Below, piece by piece: positions 44,920 to 53,411 of a DNA stretch of 56,326 bases (its first letter is position 1; each line of letters starts with the position of its first letter). The position numbers were made by a program, and so were the translations under genes. The notes under the pieces are model-generated. The model worked only from the letters and a program-made list of their open reading frames with translations, did no database searches and was not told the DNA's origin. This DNA is from Flavobacteriales bacterium (lineage in GTDB: Bacteria > Bacteroidota > Bacteroidia > Flavobacteriales > Flavobacteriaceae): contig JAHEDS010000004.1 in the NCBI GenBank assembly GCA_024641135.1, forward strand, positions 12,891-69,216, in the 5' to 3' direction.

Positions 44920-46791
44920 TTAATCTATTTTAATAAAAACCTTTTGGTTTTCTTCATGCTGCTCGTGAAATTTTGTAATGGCATTAGCTCGAATATCAGC
45001 TAATTTATTTGTGGTTTTGTCTATATGATAATGCCTTAATTGATGCTCATTTTGCCTGCCAGAACTAAAACTTGAAACACGTTTCAAATATCCAATAACC
45101 CGTGTTGCGTGATCTACATTTGTAGATCCACATGATGTACATACATAATTAGTTTTTTTGTCGATCTCATTACAATCATTACAAATTGTAATTTTTATAT
45201 TGAAACAGAAATAATTACACCCTGCAGCAGCTGTAGCATGAATGAGCTTCGTGAAGCCTTCCGGATTAGGCGCTTCTTCTAAATTAAGATGTAGTGCCGA
45301 ACCACCATCAAGATATTTTATAATCTCTTTACCGTGTAAAATAATCTTATCTAAAGTATTTGTCTGTTGGTCTTCAACTTTATAGAAATAAGAGTTATAA
45401 CAATCTCTTGGCACCATTAAACCATCCTGCTTATCCCATTTAGCATTTTTTATTCCCAGATTTTCAGCAGGAACAAATTCGGTATTAAACATATACCCGT
45501 ATTGCTTCTTAGCTAGTTTATTTTCGTTATAAATAGATTGTAAATGCTTATTTACAAATTCTTTATAGTTATTGTTATTACCAACAGTTATACCCAGGCT
45601 TTCTGCTGCTTCTACCATACCATTAATTCCTATAGTTAAAAACTGTTTATCAAGTGAAATAAACCCTGCCTTATAAACTGGTAATAAGCCTGCCACTTCA
45701 TATTCTTCAATAAGCTTTCTATAAGCCACTTGATATTTATGTATTTTTTTTACTTCTTCAACGATATTAGCTCCTTGTTGTATAAGCCTATTCATGTTTA
45801 AAGTAATTACATTAATAGAACCAGTAGCTACACCTCCTGCTCCTAAAGAATAGCTAAAAGTATTGTCGCTTATTTCACTGCGTAACCTACAACAGGAGGC
45901 CAAACTATCAGCACTTTCCGATTGGTAAATAAAAAATGAATTGCCTTCACTTAATTCCTGAGCACACATTGAAGTAAATTCTTTGTCAACTGGTTTTCCA
46001 TCATTTACCAGCATAGCAGCTGTAACTACTGGAAAAGTTAGAATGGCTTTGCTGCGCTCTCCATTAAACCATTTCATAAAATAAGCTTGAAGTTTTTTAA
46101 CGCTTTCCCATTCAGGTTTAGTCATATCAGGAAAAACAAAATCAGCAAACATGCTGTTAAAATAAGCTTCATCATAAATGGAAATGTTCCAAAACACAGA
46201 TTGATATCCTCTCGCAGCAGCGGGTTGATTAACTGCATAAACTACATGTTGTAAATGATTAGCTATGAGTTTTTCATTTGTTTGTAAGTAATTTTTGCCA
46301 TAATCTTTCGAAGCAAAATGATCAAAATACATTAAAAATTCAACCGTTGCTAAAGCTCCCGCGAATTGTGAGCTCACCGCAAATACTAAATTTACAAACT
46401 CTCCACAAAAACTTTCCAAATGCTTCGGTGCTCTACTTTCACCTCCTACTTTGGTAAGTCCGTCAAAAAGAAAAGGATACATACTTATTGAAACGCAATA
46501 AGGTTTTAAAGAAGTTTCATCATGAACATATATTTCATGAGATTCTATTTGTCTGATATATTCGTTGGCAAATTCCTCACCAAAAAGAGATTCTATTTTA
46601 CGCTTTACCAAAGCCCTATTAACCTGTATATTAATGTCCTTATTAAGCTCGGCTTCCATAGTTGCAATGTTTTTTGAAGTAACATTTGCATTTGCATCTA
46701 CTTTAGAACCATCAGCGGCATTTGAAGAATTAATATAATGATCAATAAAATCGATTTTTTGATTTACTTGGGTGCTGGTGAGTCGTATCAT
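44920..46791 (-). CDS. nrdD: Anaerobic (class III) ribonucleoside-triphosphate reductase
   Basis: Glycyl-radical enzyme that makes dNTPs without oxygen, 623 residues. The start (IDFIDHYINSSNAADGSKVD) is the catalytic-core start; the N-terminal ATP-cone of E. coli NrdD (712 residues) is absent. C99 (KPYCVSISMYP) and C300/C301 (DSLASCCRLRSE) are active-site cysteines. The zinc site is C537/C540 and C551/C554, and the glycyl radical site is G567 in ATRVIGYLKRV. About 56 residues follow the glycine, more than in E. coli. It is 5 nt downstream of nrdG in one operon. Confidence 0.96.
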   Translation of the reverse strand: MIRLTSTQVNQKIDFIDHYINSSNAADGSKVDANANVTSKNIATMEAELNKDINIQVNRALVKRKIESLFGEEFANEYIRQIESHEIYVHDETSLKPYCVSISMYPFLFDGLTKVGGESRAPKHLESFCGEFVNLVFAVSSQFAGALATVEFLMYFDHFASKDYGKNYLQTNEKLIANHLQHVVYAVNQPAAARGYQSVFWNISIYDEAYFNSMFADFVFPDMTKPEWESVKKLQAYFMKWFNGERSKAILTFPVVTAAMLVNDGKPVDKEFTSMCAQELSEGNSFFIYQSESADSLASCCRLRSEISDNTFSYSLGAGGVATGSINVITLNMNRLIQQGANIVEEVKKIHKYQVAYRKLIEEYEVAGLLPVYKAGFISLDKQFLTIGINGMVEAAESLGITVGNNNNYKEFVNKHLQSIYNENKLAKKQYGYMFNTEFVPAENLGIKNAKWDKQDGLMVPRDCYNSYFYKVEDQQTNTLDKIILHGKEIIKYLDGGSALHLNLEEAPNPEGFTKLIHATAAAGCNYFCFNIKITICNDCNEIDKKTNYVCTSCGSTNVDHATRVIGYLKRVSSFSSGRQNEHQLRHYHIDKTTNKLADIRANAITKFHEQHEENQKVFIKID

Positions 46792-46796
46792 ATAGG

Positions 46797-47246
46797 TTAA
46801 TTTTTAATAAATAAATTGTTTTTTATAGTATTTGATTGAATCTCTATAAATTTTTGATTGGTTCTCTCACTGCCTAATCCACCTAATTCATGATTCCATT
46901 TTCCTGTTTTTATCCAATTAAGTTCATTTAAAATTTCTTGAGAAACTGCATCATGCCCTGTATAAAGACATGTTTTGTAACACTTTTTTCGAGCTAATTT
47001 TAACATATTAACCAATTGGTCTTCATGCCATTCTCCTCCCATAAAAAGAACGCAAGTTGCAAGGTTTTCATATTGATGTAATAATTCTAAAAATTTTTCT
47101 GTGGTTAGTGGATCTCCGTTAAATTCTTTCCATAAATAGGGAGAATGACATCCATCACATTTTAAAGGGCAACCACAAATGGAAAAACATAAGCTTATTT
47201 CTCCGGGTACTTCTTGAAATACGACTTGAAAATCGTAAAAATTCAT
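46797..47246 (-). CDS. nrdG: Anaerobic RNR activating protein (radical SAM)
   Basis: 149 residues. Radical-SAM cluster motif C26-xxx-C30-xx-C33 in GCPLKCDGCHSPYLW, followed by FMGGEWHEDQ, the region that binds S-adenosylmethionine. It makes the glycyl radical on NrdD under anoxic conditions with electrons from a flavodoxin or ferredoxin. The order nrdG-nrdD is the reverse of E. coli, with a 5-nt gap. The C-terminal part (SERTNQKFIEIQSNTIKNN) is normal for the family. Confidence 0.94.
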   Translation of the reverse strand: MNFYDFQVVFQEVPGEISLCFSICGCPLKCDGCHSPYLWKEFNGDPLTTEKFLELLHQYENLATCVLFMGGEWHEDQLVNMLKLARKKCYKTCLYTGHDAVSQEILNELNWIKTGKWNHELGGLGSERTNQKFIEIQSNTIKNNLFIKN

Positions 47247-47630
47247 ATATCAATAAAATTTACAGGATTAAAAGGTCTTTTTATAGTTTATAAAAATAGA
47301 AACTATTTATTTTCATTTAAACGAAGTCCAAATGAGTTATTAAAAATGTTATTAACAATCTTAATCCGTATCAATTATTTATGTGCAATTGACCAATAAA
47401 ATAGGTAGTTTTTTATTTTAGTGTATAAAAACAAAACAATGGAAGTCTATAAATAAAAATCCTTTAAAAAGGACAAATCAAATTTTAAAAGAAAGTAAAT
47501 AACCTCCCTTTTTTTTTAATTATTCACAATTAGATTTGATTATACTATATAAATTGATAAAACTTTAAAGACTAAGCAGTGATTCATTTAAGCTTCATTA
47601 CTTTTACAGTTAATTACATCAAAAAATATT
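47247..47630. other. 384-nt divergent spacer nrdG / ppc
   Basis: Besides the nrdG promoter elements it holds a weak -7-like TACTTTTA at 47599-47606, 24 nt before the ppc start. The remainder is AT-rich with long A and T runs; no gene or structured RNA seen. Confidence 0.4.
47329..47374 (-). promoter_or_regulatory. Candidate FNR-type box and -7-like element of nrdGD
   Basis: Minus strand TTGATACGGATTAA (47374 to 47361) matches TTGATnnnnATCAA with one mismatch. CTCATTTG (47336 to 47329; two mismatches to TAnnTTTG) puts the box centre 38.5 nt from the -7 end, about -42 from the predicted transcription start. That is the class II activator position used by FNR. The leader would be about 78 nt. 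Confidence 0.45.
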
Positions 47631-50219
47631 ATGTCTGTAGAGCCTAAATTATCGCGTTTTAAGCAAAACGTTTTGTCTAAATATCAAATTTACAATAGTA
47701 TATTTATGACATTGCCTTTTGACAGTATTACAAAAACCGGAGTTTTGCTTCCATTATTTCATGAAACTTGTAAAAAGGGATTTGCTAATGGAGATGACCC
47801 AACTACTATCGTTGATACTTTTTTTAAGAAATATCAAGCCAGACGAAACAAGCAAAGTCAGTTAAATTTAATGTTTCGTTTTATTCAGTACATTGAAAGA
47901 CAAGTGGTGCTATTTGACGCTGTTGAAGACGCCTCTTTTCCAATTGTAAACAACATGGAGGGTATCGGTACCCTTCGAAACCTAAAAGAATCGGCCGTTT
48001 CAGAAAATCGTTTGGATGAATTAAAAAAATATTTGGAAGAATTCAAGGTGCGAATTGTATTAACTGCACATCCAACGCAATTTTATCCAGGTTCTGTATT
48101 GGGTATCATAACAGAATTAACAGAAGCAATTAAACAAGACAATTTAAAAGAAATCACCAATTTGTTTGCTCAGCTTGGTAAAACACCCTTCATTAAACAT
48201 GAAAAACCAACGCCTTATGATGAAGCTGTTAGTTTAATATGGTATTTAGAAAATGTTTTTTATAAATCCTTTGGTGAAATATACAACTACATTCAGCAAA
48301 ATATTTATGATGACAATAAAAGACATAATGAAATTATAAATGTAGGTTTTTGGCCAGGTGGAGATCGAGATGGAAACCCCTTTGTAAAACCAGATACCAC
48401 ATTAAAAGTTGCTGAGAAATTAAAACAATCTATACTAAAAAAATATTATTTAGATCTTAAGGATTTAAGACGTAAACTTACTTTTAGAGGTATTGAAGAA
48501 CGTATTGTTCATTTAGAAACTATTATTTATAATTATAGTATTAATTTAAATTTTGACGGCCAGATTACATCTAGAGAACTTCTTCATGAGTTGTTAGATA
48601 TTAGAGATAGTATTGTAAAAGAACATCAATCATTATATGTATCTGAAATAAATATTTTAATTAATAGGATTCGCCTTTTTGGTTATCATTTTGCAACCCT
48701 TGATATTAGACAAGACAGTAGAATTCATCATTCAGTTTTCACAACAGTTATTGATTCTCTATTGAATGAAAACCACCCTTCTTTTCCGAAAAATTATCAC
48801 GATTTATCTGAAAATGATCAAATCAAAATTTTATCAGAAGCTTCAAATGTTTCAATAGACATCAATAAGTTTGAAGACGAAATGGTTTTCAATACTTTAA
48901 AAACCATAGAAGTAATAAAGCAAATCCAGGATTTCAATGGAGAAAAAGGAGCTAATAGATATATTATTAGTAATAATCAAACTGCCTTAAATGTAATTCA
49001 ACTTTTTGCCATGTTAAAAATGATTGCCTTTAAAGAGGAATTGACTGTTGATGTAGTGCCCTTATTTGAAACTATTACCGATCTGGAAAATGCACCATTA
49101 GTTATGGAACAGCTATATACTAACCCAGTTTACATGGAGCATTTAAAAAAGAGAGGTAATAAACAAACTATTATGCTGGGATTCTCAGATGGCACTAAAG
49201 ACGGTGGTTATTTAATGGCCAATTGGGGAATTTATAAGGCAAAAGAATTACTTACTGAAATGTCAAGAAAGCATAATATTGTAGCTATATTTTTTGATGG
49301 TCGTGGGGGTCCACCAGCAAGAGGTGGAGGAAAAACACATCAATTTTATGCGTCTTTAGGACCTAATATCGAAGATAAGGAAGTGCAATTAACCATTCAA
49401 GGACAAACAATAAGCTCTAATTTTGGAACTTTACATTCTTCACAATATAATTTAGAACAATTGATAAGTTCAGGGATGTTTAATCGTCTCGGAAAAGACA
49501 AACTAGCATTAAGTAACGATGATAGAATTGTAATGAGTGATCTGGCCGAAATAAGCTATAAGGCCTATAAGGATTTTAAAAACCATCCTATGTTTATTCC
49601 TTATTTAGAAAGAATGAGTACTTTAAAATATTACTCTAAGACGAATATTGGCAGCCGACCATCGAAACGATCGAATTCAGACACTTTAATTTTTTCTGAC
49701 TTAAGAGCCATTCCTTTTGTTGGTTCATGGAGTCAATTAAAACAAAATGTTCCAGGATTTTATGGGGTGGGAACAGCCTTAAAAGCCTATGAAGACAGAG
49801 GTGAGTTTCACAAAGTGGAATCCTTATATAAAAACTCTAAATTTTTTAAAACACTTTTAGAAAATAGCATGATGTCCTTAACAAAATCGTTTTTCGATTT
49901 AACACAATATATGTCGAAGGATGAGGAGTTTGGCGAATTTTGGAATATCATTTATAATGAATACTTAAATTCCAAAAACTTACTTTTAAAACTTACTGGG
50001 TATAAATCTTTAATGGAAAATGAGCCTTCTGGAAAAGCATCTATTGATGTAAGAGAAGCTATAGTATTGCCTTTACTTACCATTCAACAGTATGCTCTTA
50101 AAAAGATTCAGGAATTAGAAAAAGAAGAGGTGAGAGATGTTGAACAAATTCAAATTTTCGAAAAAATTGTAACCCGTTCTCTTTTTGGAAACATTAACGC
50201 GAGTAGAAATTCAGCATAA
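47631..50219 (+). CDS. ppc: Phosphoenolpyruvate carboxylase, divergent active-site loop
   Basis: 862 residues; carboxylates PEP to oxaloacetate, feeding the TCA cycle. Conserved: VLTAHPTQ (H147, equal to E. coli H138), GFWPGGDRDGNPFV, FATLDIRQDSRIH (R360) and FSDGTKDGGYLMANW (K523). In the glycine loop FFDGRGGPPARGGG, residue D556 replaces the histidine of HGRGG (E. coli H579). The C-terminus ends ASRNSA instead of the usual RNTG that caps the active site. The length is normal and the frame intact, so it looks functional with a modified site. It converges on amtB and shares a terminator with it. Confidence 0.93.
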   Translation: MSVEPKLSRFKQNVLSKYQIYNSIFMTLPFDSITKTGVLLPLFHETCKKGFANGDDPTTIVDTFFKKYQARRNKQSQLNLMFRFIQYIERQVVLFDAVEDASFPIVNNMEGIGTLRNLKESAVSENRLDELKKYLEEFKVRIVLTAHPTQFYPGSVLGIITELTEAIKQDNLKEITNLFAQLGKTPFIKHEKPTPYDEAVSLIWYLENVFYKSFGEIYNYIQQNIYDDNKRHNEIINVGFWPGGDRDGNPFVKPDTTLKVAEKLKQSILKKYYLDLKDLRRKLTFRGIEERIVHLETIIYNYSINLNFDGQITSRELLHELLDIRDSIVKEHQSLYVSEINILINRIRLFGYHFATLDIRQDSRIHHSVFTTVIDSLLNENHPSFPKNYHDLSENDQIKILSEASNVSIDINKFEDEMVFNTLKTIEVIKQIQDFNGEKGANRYIISNNQTALNVIQLFAMLKMIAFKEELTVDVVPLFETITDLENAPLVMEQLYTNPVYMEHLKKRGNKQTIMLGFSDGTKDGGYLMANWGIYKAKELLTEMSRKHNIVAIFFDGRGGPPARGGGKTHQFYASLGPNIEDKEVQLTIQGQTISSNFGTLHSSQYNLEQLISSGMFNRLGKDKLALSNDDRIVMSDLAEISYKAYKDFKNHPMFIPYLERMSTLKYYSKTNIGSRPSKRSNSDTLIFSDLRAIPFVGSWSQLKQNVPGFYGVGTALKAYEDRGEFHKVESLYKNSKFFKTLLENSMMSLTKSFFDLTQYMSKDEEFGEFWNIIYNEYLNSKNLLLKLTGYKSLMENEPSGKASIDVREAIVLPLLTIQQYALKKIQELEKEEVRDVEQIQIFEKIVTRSLFGNINASRNSA

Positions 50220-50239
50220 TTTTAAATTAATTTTATATA

Positions 50240-50277
50240 AAAAAAGAAAGCCTTAAATATTTAAGGCTTTCTTTTTT
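50240..50277. terminator. Bidirectional terminator between ppc and amtB
   Basis: 18-bp stem: A6 GAAAGCCTTAAA, loop TA, then the exact complement ending in a T-run. It lies 20 nt after the ppc stop and 22 nt before the amtB stop. Confidence 0.9.
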
Positions 50278-50299
50278 AAGTATTATAAATAACTAACTG

Positions 50300-51529
50300 T
50301 TAATGCTCATTTAATCTAAAGTCCGGATAGGCATTCATACCGTGTTCATGACTATCTAAACCTTCTAATTCTTCTCTTTCTGAAACTCTGATACCAACAG
50401 TTTTCTTCAATACAAAAAGAATAATAAAACTTGTTATGATGCAAAAAACAGCATAAGAACCCACTCCAATTAATTGACTTATAAACTGATCAATCCCAGC
50501 CAGAGAACCAAAAATTCCAACGGCTAAAGTCCCCCATACTCCACAAATTAAGTGAACCGCAATTGCTCCAACTGGGTCATCTAATTTAATTCTATCAACA
50601 AAAGCGACTGCAAAAACAATAATAGCGCCTGCAACTGAACCAACTAAAATGGCATCGGTTGGACTCATTTGATCTGCTCCAGCAGTAATTCCTACTAATC
50701 CGCCAAGAATACCATTCAAAAACATAGTAAGATCTAAATTTTTATACATTACACCAGAAACCATCATAGCAACAACACCACCAGCAGCAGCTGCCAAACA
50801 TGTTGTTACTAATGTTAAGGACGTTAATCCTGGATCTGCCGAAAGAACAGAACCACCATTAAATCCAAACCAGCCTAACCATAAGATTAAGACCCCTGCA
50901 GTAGCTAACGGAAGATTATGACCAGGAATGGCTTGTGCTTTTCCATTTTTAAATTTGCCAATACGTGGTCCCAATAACCAAACTGCTACTAATGCTGCCC
51001 ATCCACCTACTGAATGCACTAAAGTAGAACCAGCAAAATCATAAAATGGAGTATCCATTGTTTGTAAAAATCCTCCGCCCCATTTCCAAGAGCCGACAAT
51101 TGGATAAACCAATCCAACATATAAGATTGTAAAAATCATAAATGGGCCAATTTTAACACGTTCTGCAACTGCTCCCGATACGATAGTAGCTGCTGTAGCG
51201 GCAAACATCCCTTGAAATAAGAAATCTGTCCAATATGTATAACCTTCATTATAAGACAAATCTAAAGCCCCATCAACTACAGGAGATGACAATCCAAATC
51301 CGGCAAATCCAAAAAAGCCATTAAACTCACCAGGATACATAAGATTAAATCCAACCAAACAGTATAACAACAGCCCGATTGTAATAATAAATACATTTTT
51401 AAATAAAATATTAATTGTATTTTTTTGTCTCGTTAATCCGATTTCCAATAAAGAAAATCCTAGGTGCATAAAGAAAACGAGTGCTGTACAGATCATCATC
51501 CATACATTATTTATTGTAAGTAATTCCAT
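50300..51529 (-). CDS. amtB: Ammonium transporter
   Basis: 409 residues, 11 membrane helices, Amt/Rh fold. It shows the typical start (MHLGFSLLEIGLTRQKNTIN), the ammonium-channel histidines in GSTLVHSVGGWAALVAVWLL and AVHLICGVWGTLAVGIFG, and LILWLGWFGFNGGS. It conducts NH3/NH4+ through the inner membrane and is blocked by PII binding. glnK lies 24 nt upstream on the same strand, the usual pair. A short hydrophilic C-terminus (EHGMNAYPDFRLNEH) would contact GlnK. Confidence 0.96.
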   Translation of the reverse strand: MELLTINNVWMMICTALVFFMHLGFSLLEIGLTRQKNTINILFKNVFIITIGLLLYCLVGFNLMYPGEFNGFFGFAGFGLSSPVVDGALDLSYNEGYTYWTDFLFQGMFAATAATIVSGAVAERVKIGPFMIFTILYVGLVYPIVGSWKWGGGFLQTMDTPFYDFAGSTLVHSVGGWAALVAVWLLGPRIGKFKNGKAQAIPGHNLPLATAGVLILWLGWFGFNGGSVLSADPGLTSLTLVTTCLAAAAGGVVAMMVSGVMYKNLDLTMFLNGILGGLVGITAGADQMSPTDAILVGSVAGAIIVFAVAFVDRIKLDDPVGAIAVHLICGVWGTLAVGIFGSLAGIDQFISQLIGVGSYAVFCIITSFIILFVLKKTVGIRVSEREELEGLDSHEHGMNAYPDFRLNEH

Positions 51530-51553
51530 AATTATATAATTGTTTGATATCTG

Positions 51554-51892
51554 TTATTTTAAGGTCTTTCCGCCCTTTTCTCCTGTTCTAATTCTGTAAC
51601 TCTCTTCTATGTTAGAGATAAATATTTTGCCGTCTCCTACTTCACCAGTACCTGCTGATTTTAGTATGGCATTAACTGTAGCTTCTGCAAAATCATCATT
51701 AACTACAATTGATAAATACCTTCGTTGAATATCGCTCGTACTATAGGATACTCCTCTGTAAACATGCCCTTCCTTTTCATTACCTACTCCGGTAACATCC
51801 CAGTAAGAGAAAAAGTTTACTCCAACAGCATGAAGCGCTTCTTTTACTTCACTATATTTGGATTTTCTAATAATTGCTTCTACTTTTTTCAT
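51554..51892 (-). CDS. glnK: PII signal transduction protein
   Basis: 112 residues, PII fold. The T-loop is GHVYRGVSYSTSDIQRRY. R47 (the AmtB plug residue) and Y51 (the E. coli uridylylation site) are kept, but the following bases differ from E. coli and K58 is replaced by arginine. The ATP site GDGKIFISNI and the TGEKG end are intact. It senses 2-oxoglutarate and ATP/ADP and closes AmtB when nitrogen is ample. It sits between the porin gene (35 nt) and amtB (24 nt) in one operon. Confidence 0.94.
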   Translation of the reverse strand: MKKVEAIIRKSKYSEVKEALHAVGVNFFSYWDVTGVGNEKEGHVYRGVSYSTSDIQRRYLSIVVNDDFAEATVNAILKSAGTGEVGDGKIFISNIEESYRIRTGEKGGKTLK

Positions 51893-51927
51893 AATATATT
51901 AATCTAGTTTTATTTCATTTTCTTTAT

Positions 51928-52956
51928 TTAGAAGCTATAAATAGCTGCTAATACAAATGAGCTTAAGCTTTTTTGTTGCGCCAAATCATTATTTAAAAAA
52001 GCATTATCTGAGGCGCTGTCAAGTCTTAACTCCGGTTTAATAGTTAAATTATCAATTACATAACTACCAGTTAATGTGGCTGCAAAAACACTACTGTCGG
52101 CAACACCAGTTCCAATTGCTCCAAAATCGCCATCTTCTACAAAATACTCTGCTCTTAAACCTATTTTAAATGAATCTGAAGTTGCATATTGTGGATACAA
52201 AGCAGCTCCATAAAAACCACCTCCGTCGTCTTCAAGGTTATAATAAGCCCCATTAATTCCTAAATAGAATGTCTCCGAAAGGTCAAACCCTCCTGTAAAA
52301 TCTATTTCGAAGAAAGATGGATCAACTAGTACATTTAAGTATTGTCCTGAATAACCCAATTGTGCACCAAAAGCATAATCACCTGTTGGATTAAATTCAG
52401 TGGCATCGGTATCATTCATGACCCCCACCATTAAACTAAAATCATCAGATAAAGTAAAATCAGCTTTTAAACCAGTATGACTAAATGGGCCATAAGAGAA
52501 TAAATAAGAAGTACTATAATTAAAGTTTCCTACTGGAGAAATAACTTCGTACCCTAAAAAAGTATTGAAGTTTCCTAATGTTAAAGTGACATTATCACTC
52601 ACTTTCCAGAAAGCATACAATTGGTTAATTATGTTACCCGTTTCTGAATACATTGGTGAAGCAAAAATAGCATCGGTTCCTCGTGGACCGAAAACTAAAT
52701 CAGCTACAAAACCTACTTTTTCTCCTTCATATGAAGCAACAACATTAGCCATTCCCAAAGCAAAACCAGGCAAGTTGGCAAATGAAGTTCCTGGTTTTGT
52801 CCAGTTATCCGCATTATTGGGAGCATTAAGATTGGCTCTATAATAAGCATCAATACTTCCGCTTAAGTTAAATTTCTTTTCCTCAACTGATGAATCTTCT
52901 TGTGCAAATGTCACCAAAGCCACCAAAAACATTGAAAGTGTAATAATTTTTTTCAT
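51928..52956 (-). CDS. Outer-membrane porin of the glnK-amtB operon
   Basis: 342 residues with signal peptide MKKIITLSMFLVALVTFAQE. The body is a beta-barrel (FNLSGSIDAYYRANLNAP, LNVLVDPSFFEIDFTGGFDL, LTGSYVIDNLTIKPELRLD) ending in a closing strand SFVLAAIYSF. It is first in the porin-glnK-amtB transcript, so it is probably an outer-membrane entry route for ammonium or small nitrogen compounds (inference). The same trio is known to me from other Flavobacteria. A -7-like TAAGTTTA lies at 53011-53004. Confidence 0.85.
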   Translation of the reverse strand: MKKIITLSMFLVALVTFAQEDSSVEEKKFNLSGSIDAYYRANLNAPNNADNWTKPGTSFANLPGFALGMANVVASYEGEKVGFVADLVFGPRGTDAIFASPMYSETGNIINQLYAFWKVSDNVTLTLGNFNTFLGYEVISPVGNFNYSTSYLFSYGPFSHTGLKADFTLSDDFSLMVGVMNDTDATEFNPTGDYAFGAQLGYSGQYLNVLVDPSFFEIDFTGGFDLSETFYLGINGAYYNLEDDGGGFYGAALYPQYATSDSFKIGLRAEYFVEDGDFGAIGTGVADSSVFAATLTGSYVIDNLTIKPELRLDSASDNAFLNNDLAQQKSLSSFVLAAIYSF

Positions 52957-53003
52957 AATTTTTAATTTTTGTTTTTAACTACTAATTCTTCATTAATTCG
53001 ACG

Positions 53004-53168
53004 TAAACTTATATAAAATATTATTTACCCCTTTTAAAAATAGGGTTGTTTGTGTTATTTTTATGTTTTATTAAATTTTACCCCAATTTTTTTAGGGTCA
53101 AAATAAATATTTTCAATTTTTTTGATTTTTTGATAATTGAATTTTTAATAATTATTAGAGTTTACCCC
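53004..53168. promoter_or_regulatory. Nitrogen-block intergenic region with three TTTACCCC repeats
   Basis: TTTACCCC occurs at 53024-53031, 53077-53084 and 53161-53168. The first two are followed after 10-11 nt by TAGGGT (53041-53046 and 53093-53098), making ACCC...GGGT inverted repeats. The first lies just upstream of the minus-strand -7-like TAAGTTTA (53011-53004), a good activator position for the porin-glnK-amtB operon. The 455-nt spacer (52957-53411) holds no gene. Confidence 0.5.
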
Positions 53169-53375
53169 TATTAGCTCCTTTTTCTTTTAATAGAATTCCT
53201 TTTTGTTGCATATAATTCACATATCTGCAATTCTTACTAATTTTTTATCATTGAATATTTAATAATATTTGCCGCTATTATTGTTATATAATTATTTTTA
53301 ACTCCCTATTACATTAAAAATCGAAATAATGAAAACGGCCTAGTTGTAATTTAAAATCAACTACATATATTCGTC

Positions 53376-53405
53376 TTGAAAAGTTATATTTCAAACTAAA
53401 ATTTG
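53376..53405 (+). promoter_or_regulatory. Promoter of gltB, probably leaderless
   Basis: TTG (53376-53378), an 18-nt spacer, then TAAAATTTG (53397-53405), a -7 element with one extra base. The ATG at 53412 comes only 6 nt later, so the transcript would start at the codon. Confidence 0.4.
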
Positions 53406-53411
53406 TTGATT

